Source of the DNA: Arthrobacter sp.
GTDB lineage: Bacteria > Actinomycetota > Actinomycetes > Actinomycetales > Micrococcaceae
Assembly (NCBI GenBank): GCA_026393275.1
Contig: JAPLAM010000010.1
Coordinates: forward strand, 1 to 64,000
DNA length: 64,000 bases
Reading direction: 5' to 3'
Shown: positions 61,010-64,000 of the stretch, in pieces
How the letters are laid out: each line of letters begins with the position of its first letter
Numbering within the stretch: the stretch's first letter is position 1
Program-made: the position numbers and the translations under genes
Notes under the pieces: model-generated
Databases searched by the model: none
Seen by the model: only the letters and a program-made list of their open reading frames with translations
Told to the model about the DNA's origin: nothing

Positions 61010-62605
61010 ATGGATCACTTCGATGTCGCGGTTGTCGGCGCCGGTCCGGTGGGACTGACTGCGGCGCTGCTGCTCGCCGACGGCGGCGCCCGTGTCGCGC
61101 TGCTCGACGCCGCCAACGCGCCGATGGACCTGCCACGGGCCATCAGCATCGCCGACGAAACCTTTCGGACCATGGACCGTTTGGGCCTTGCCGATGCGCT
61201 GAAGGAGGAGTCATTGCTCGGCACCGGGAGCCGTTACTTCGGACTGAATGACAGGCCACTTGCCTCGTCGAAACCGGCTCCTTCCCGCATCGGACACCCG
61301 GCCAAGTCACAGTTCGACCAGCCCGTGCTGGAAGACCTCCTCTGGACAAAAGCAAGCAATGACGAGCGCATCGCATTTCTCACAGGTGCTCAAGTCAACG
61401 CGATCGCCCAGGATAAAGACGGGGTCACCGTCGGTTTTCAATCCGGCGACGGCGGCGGCGCCGTGGCTGCCTCATGGCTTATCGGTGCTGACGGCGGCCG
61501 CAGTTTCGTTCGTGAAGCCCTGGGCATTGACCTGGTGGGGTCAACCCAGGAGGAACGCTGGGTAGTCATCGACCTGCTCAATGTGCCTGAGGCCCGCGAG
61601 CCCTACGCCGAGTTCCACGGCAACGGGACGCGTCCCTACGTTCTGGTCCCCGGGATCAAAGGGCGTCTGCGCCTGGAGTTCATGCTTTTCGACCACGAAA
61701 GCGCGGACGAGATGACGGCACCGGCGCAAATTCTTGAGCTGTCCCGACCTTTCCATCCGCGAATCGGGACAGAGGATGTCAGGCGCGCCGTCGTCTACGT
61801 CGCCCACCAGCGCATCGCACGTACCTACCGCTCCGGCCGCTCCTTCCTGATCGGTGACGCCGCGCACCTCATGCCGCCCTTCTCAGGGCAGGGGCTGAAC
61901 GCCGGGCTGCGCGACGCACTCAATCTCAGCTGGAAGCTGTTGGAAGTGCTCCGCGGCGCAGGCACGGACCGACTCCTGTCCACCTACGAATCCGAACGCC
62001 GCACCCATGCAGCGAAAATGGTGAAGGTGTCACGCCGGACCGGGGCCGTTGTCATGGCTGTGGGCGCACTGAAGACCAACGTCCGGGACATCGCCTTCCG
62101 CACGGTCAGCCTCATTCCCGCGGTTCACCGGTATCTGGGATCCATGCGTTTCATCTCACCACCCGATTACCGCAACGGCGTGGCCATCAAGGCGGGACGG
62201 GATATCGACCGCCGGTTGGCGGCATCGGTGGGTTTCGCACTGAGCCAGCCGTCGGTGACCGGCCCGGACGGCGGGACGACGCCGCTCGATACTCATCTCG
62301 GCGACGGCTGGTCCCTCTTGACCCTGGAAGCAGAAAGCGCGTCGTCGCAGAGGCCGGATCCATTCTGGGCCTTGCTCGGCGCCCGACGGCTTGTATTGGC
62401 AGGCACACCCGTTTCGCCGGCTGAGCAATACAGTTTTCCGCTGCTCCTCGACGCTGGGCGGTTGCTCGCAGTCCCACGCCTGACGAAACCTCACACCCTG
62501 GTGGTTCGTCCGGATCGCTACGTCGCAGCAGTGTTCACCGACGACAGCGAACAGTCAGTCATCCAAAGTCTGCGCTCGTACGTCGATCCACGCTCGCGGC
62601 GATAA
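61010..62605 (+). CDS. FAD-dependent aromatic hydroxylase (second MhpA-like enzyme)
   Basis: A 531-residue class A flavoprotein with FAD motif DVAVVGAGPVGLTAALLLADGG, DG segment LIGADGGRSFVREALG, GD segment FLIGDAAHLMPPFSGQGLNAGLRDALNLSWKLL and a C-terminal thioredoxin-like tail domain. It is related in layout to MhpA at 51696 but clearly diverged, indicating different ring substrates. The start at 61010 has AAAGG 8 nt upstream; an ATG at 60992 has none. It lies between the FAH and BVMO genes in unit 3. Confidence 0.9.
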   Translation: MDHFDVAVVGAGPVGLTAALLLADGGARVALLDAANAPMDLPRAISIADETFRTMDRLGLADALKEESLLGTGSRYFGLNDRPLASSKPAPSRIGHPAKSQFDQPVLEDLLWTKASNDERIAFLTGAQVNAIAQDKDGVTVGFQSGDGGGAVAASWLIGADGGRSFVREALGIDLVGSTQEERWVVIDLLNVPEAREPYAEFHGNGTRPYVLVPGIKGRLRLEFMLFDHESADEMTAPAQILELSRPFHPRIGTEDVRRAVVYVAHQRIARTYRSGRSFLIGDAAHLMPPFSGQGLNAGLRDALNLSWKLLEVLRGAGTDRLLSTYESERRTHAAKMVKVSRRTGAVVMAVGALKTNVRDIAFRTVSLIPAVHRYLGSMRFISPPDYRNGVAIKAGRDIDRRLAASVGFALSQPSVTGPDGGTTPLDTHLGDGWSLLTLEAESASSQRPDPFWALLGARRLVLAGTPVSPAEQYSFPLLLDAGRLLAVPRLTKPHTLVVRPDRYVAAVFTDDSEQSVIQSLRSYVDPRSRR

Positions 62606-62624
62606 CAATTTCAAGGAGTACGGA

Positions 62625-64000
62625 ATGCCCAGCATGCAGGAATCGCGGTCCGAAACCGCACGGTTCGATGACCTCTATTGGGAACCTGGCGCGGAGCCCA
62701 TTGTCGAGGACGATGCCTTTCTGGCGGAGATCATCGCGCAATCGGAACTTCCCGTGCTGCTCGTCGCGATCGCGGCGGCGCTCGGCGATACGTCGTCACT
62801 GAGCAGCGACCTACAACCTCCGCTGAGCCCGGTGGACACCCAACCCCATCCGCACGGTGGCATGTCCGCCGATCAGCAAGAAGGCGCAAAGGCAGTGGCG
62901 TTGGCCGGGTTGCGCGAGCTCCGGGACAATGGGATCACGGCGGTTGATCTACTCCCGGATGAGACCGTCACTGATCTCCTGCGTTTCCTCACCGCGGGGC
63001 GTGAGCATTGGTACGATTCGCTGAAGCATGAGCTTGACCTCGCAGCGGACAAAGGTGGGGCCCCTCAATGGCATTTCGAGGACGTCGCTGATGGTCGCGA
63101 GTTCCCCGTGCTCATCGTCGGGGCAGGGATCGCCGGGATCGCTGCGGCACACAGGTATAAGCAAGCCGGGGTGCCCTTTATCGTCGTCGAAGACGCTCCA
63201 ATGCTGGGTGGGACGTGGGCCAAGAACTCTTATCCTGGTGTCCGGCTCGACACCCCGACTTTCGGGTATTCGTACTCGTTCGCGCAGCGAGGCGACTGGC
63301 CCCACCAGTTCGCGAAGGGAGGGGACGTTCTCGACTACGTCCGCGACGTCGCCGAGCGCGCGGGAATCGTTGAGAATATCGAGTTCTCCACCCGGCTGAA
63401 CCGGCTGCGCTGGGACGAGGGGGCCCGCAGGTGGGAGGCCACCACCCGGGATGCCGCCGGGAAGGAGCAGACCCGGAGCTTTGCGGCTGTCGTGAGCGCT
63501 CTCGGTCAGTTGGACCGCCCCAACATCCCTCATTTCGAGGGCATCGACCAGTACCGCGGTGTGACCATGCACTCGCAGGAGTGGTCACACGAGGCGGACT
63601 ATGCAGGAAAGCGCGTAGCCGTTATCGGCACAGGTGCCAGCGCTTACCAGATTGTGCCGGCACTGGCAGCCGACGTTGAGAAACTGGTGCTGTTCCAGCG
63701 CACCGCACCCTGGATGCTGCCGGCACCGAACTATCACGACCGCGTCACCGACGCCTTCACCTGGCTGCGACGCAAGGTCCCGCACTATGCACAGTGGAAC
63801 CGCCTGTGGGCGACGGTTCAGGGCATCCCCGGCCGCTTGCACACCGTGACGGCAGAGGAAGGCTGGGAGGGAGCACCACTGAGCGTCTCCCGCAAGAACC
63901 AAGAGGTCCGCGACGTGCTGACCGGGCTCCTCGCAACTCAATTCGCGGAACGCCCGGACCTACTGGCTCATGCCGTTCCCAACTACCCTCCGGGCGCAAA
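62625..64000 (+). CDS. Baeyer-Villiger monooxygenase (HAPMO-like), 3' end beyond window
   Basis: At least 458 residues are visible; the gene continues past 64000. An N-terminal domain of about 160 residues (FLAEIIAQSELPVLLVAIAAALGD, TVTDLLRFLTAG) comes before the FAD motif LIVGAGIAGIAAAHRY (GAGIAG at 166-171), GGTWAKNSYPG and the NADPH motif AVIGTGASAYQIV. The BVMO fingerprint is present as YRGVTMHSQEWS, where the usual F and P are Tyr and Ser. The long N-terminal extension is the feature of 4-hydroxyacetophenone monooxygenase, so an aromatic ketone substrate is likely. The ATG at 62625 has AAGGAG 6 nt upstream. Confidence 0.85.
   Translation, partial: MPSMQESRSETARFDDLYWEPGAEPIVEDDAFLAEIIAQSELPVLLVAIAAALGDTSSLSSDLQPPLSPVDTQPHPHGGMSADQQEGAKAVALAGLRELRDNGITAVDLLPDETVTDLLRFLTAGREHWYDSLKHELDLAADKGGAPQWHFEDVADGREFPVLIVGAGIAGIAAAHRYKQAGVPFIVVEDAPMLGGTWAKNSYPGVRLDTPTFGYSYSFAQRGDWPHQFAKGGDVLDYVRDVAERAGIVENIEFSTRLNRLRWDEGARRWEATTRDAAGKEQTRSFAAVVSALGQLDRPNIPHFEGIDQYRGVTMHSQEWSHEADYAGKRVAVIGTGASAYQIVPALAADVEKLVLFQRTAPWMLPAPNYHDRVTDAFTWLRRKVPHYAQWNRLWATVQGIPGRLHTVTAEEGWEGAPLSVSRKNQEVRDVLTGLLATQFAERPDLLAHAVPNYPPGA

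Overview
The window is high-G+C actinobacterial DNA, most consistent with a soil Micrococcales member of the Arthrobacter/Pseudarthrobacter type. This rests on strong third-position G/C bias, many GTG/TTG starts, a HAIR-type (HspR) operator in front of clpB, a purF-purM pair close to a DUF3073 gene, and many long antisense reading frames that are only shadows. I saw no rRNA, tRNA or CRISPR array. The order below runs left to right.

Positions 1-17.7 kb are mostly core genes: clpB with its heat-shock operator, a NatAB-like ABC exporter, a septum-formation-like membrane protein, DUF3073, a VOC protein, purF-purM, a methyltransferase, Bcp peroxiredoxin, a hydroxypyruvate isomerase-like protein, a beta-lactamase-like serine hydrolase, DUF488, a uracil-DNA-glycosylase-like protein and an alpha/beta hydrolase. 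Positions 17.7-29.1 kb hold a tightly coupled seven-gene operon (three glycosyltransferases, one ABC exporter, three APH-fold kinase-like proteins). A two-component system lies directly upstream of it. Between them is a TTGACA-type promoter with adjacent 11-bp tandem sites. I read this as a candidate undescribed system for building, modifying and exporting a glycoconjugate.

Positions 29-40 kb contain a second beta-lactamase-like paralogue, a 2-hydroxyacid dehydrogenase, a VOC protein, a haloacid dehalogenase, a LysR/PrpF divergent pair, a dctA gene broken by an apparent 10-nt deletion, and a heterodimeric ABC exporter with one degenerate ATP site. Positions 40.1-45.8 kb look like a small decayed genomic island. 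It has a serine-recombinase fragment, a 34-residue zinc ribbon, a frameshifted ORF, a large SIR2-domain protein (1179 aa, candidate abortive-infection NADase) and a frameshifted, internally deleted SCO1664-like remnant. G+C is visibly lower around the SIR2 gene.

Positions 45.8-64 kb hold a thioredoxin-reductase-like/XRE-cupin pair and then a large aromatic-catabolism region in three transcription units. Unit 1 is mhpB-mhpC-mhpD-(SnoaL-like)-(HpcH/HpaI aldolase, frameshifted)-mhpA, a meta-cleavage route. Unit 2 is an SsuABC-like uptake system followed by TetR, an atypical SDR and a type I extradiol dioxygenase. Unit 3 is an FAH-family hydrolase, a second flavin hydroxylase and a Baeyer-Villiger monooxygenase with a HAPMO-like N-terminal domain that runs off the right edge, divergent from a GntR regulator. 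Together they suggest uptake, Baeyer-Villiger oxidation or hydroxylation, ring cleavage and side-chain processing of an aromatic ketone or phenylpropanoid-like compound. Each unit has a recognisable promoter with its own repeat-type operator.
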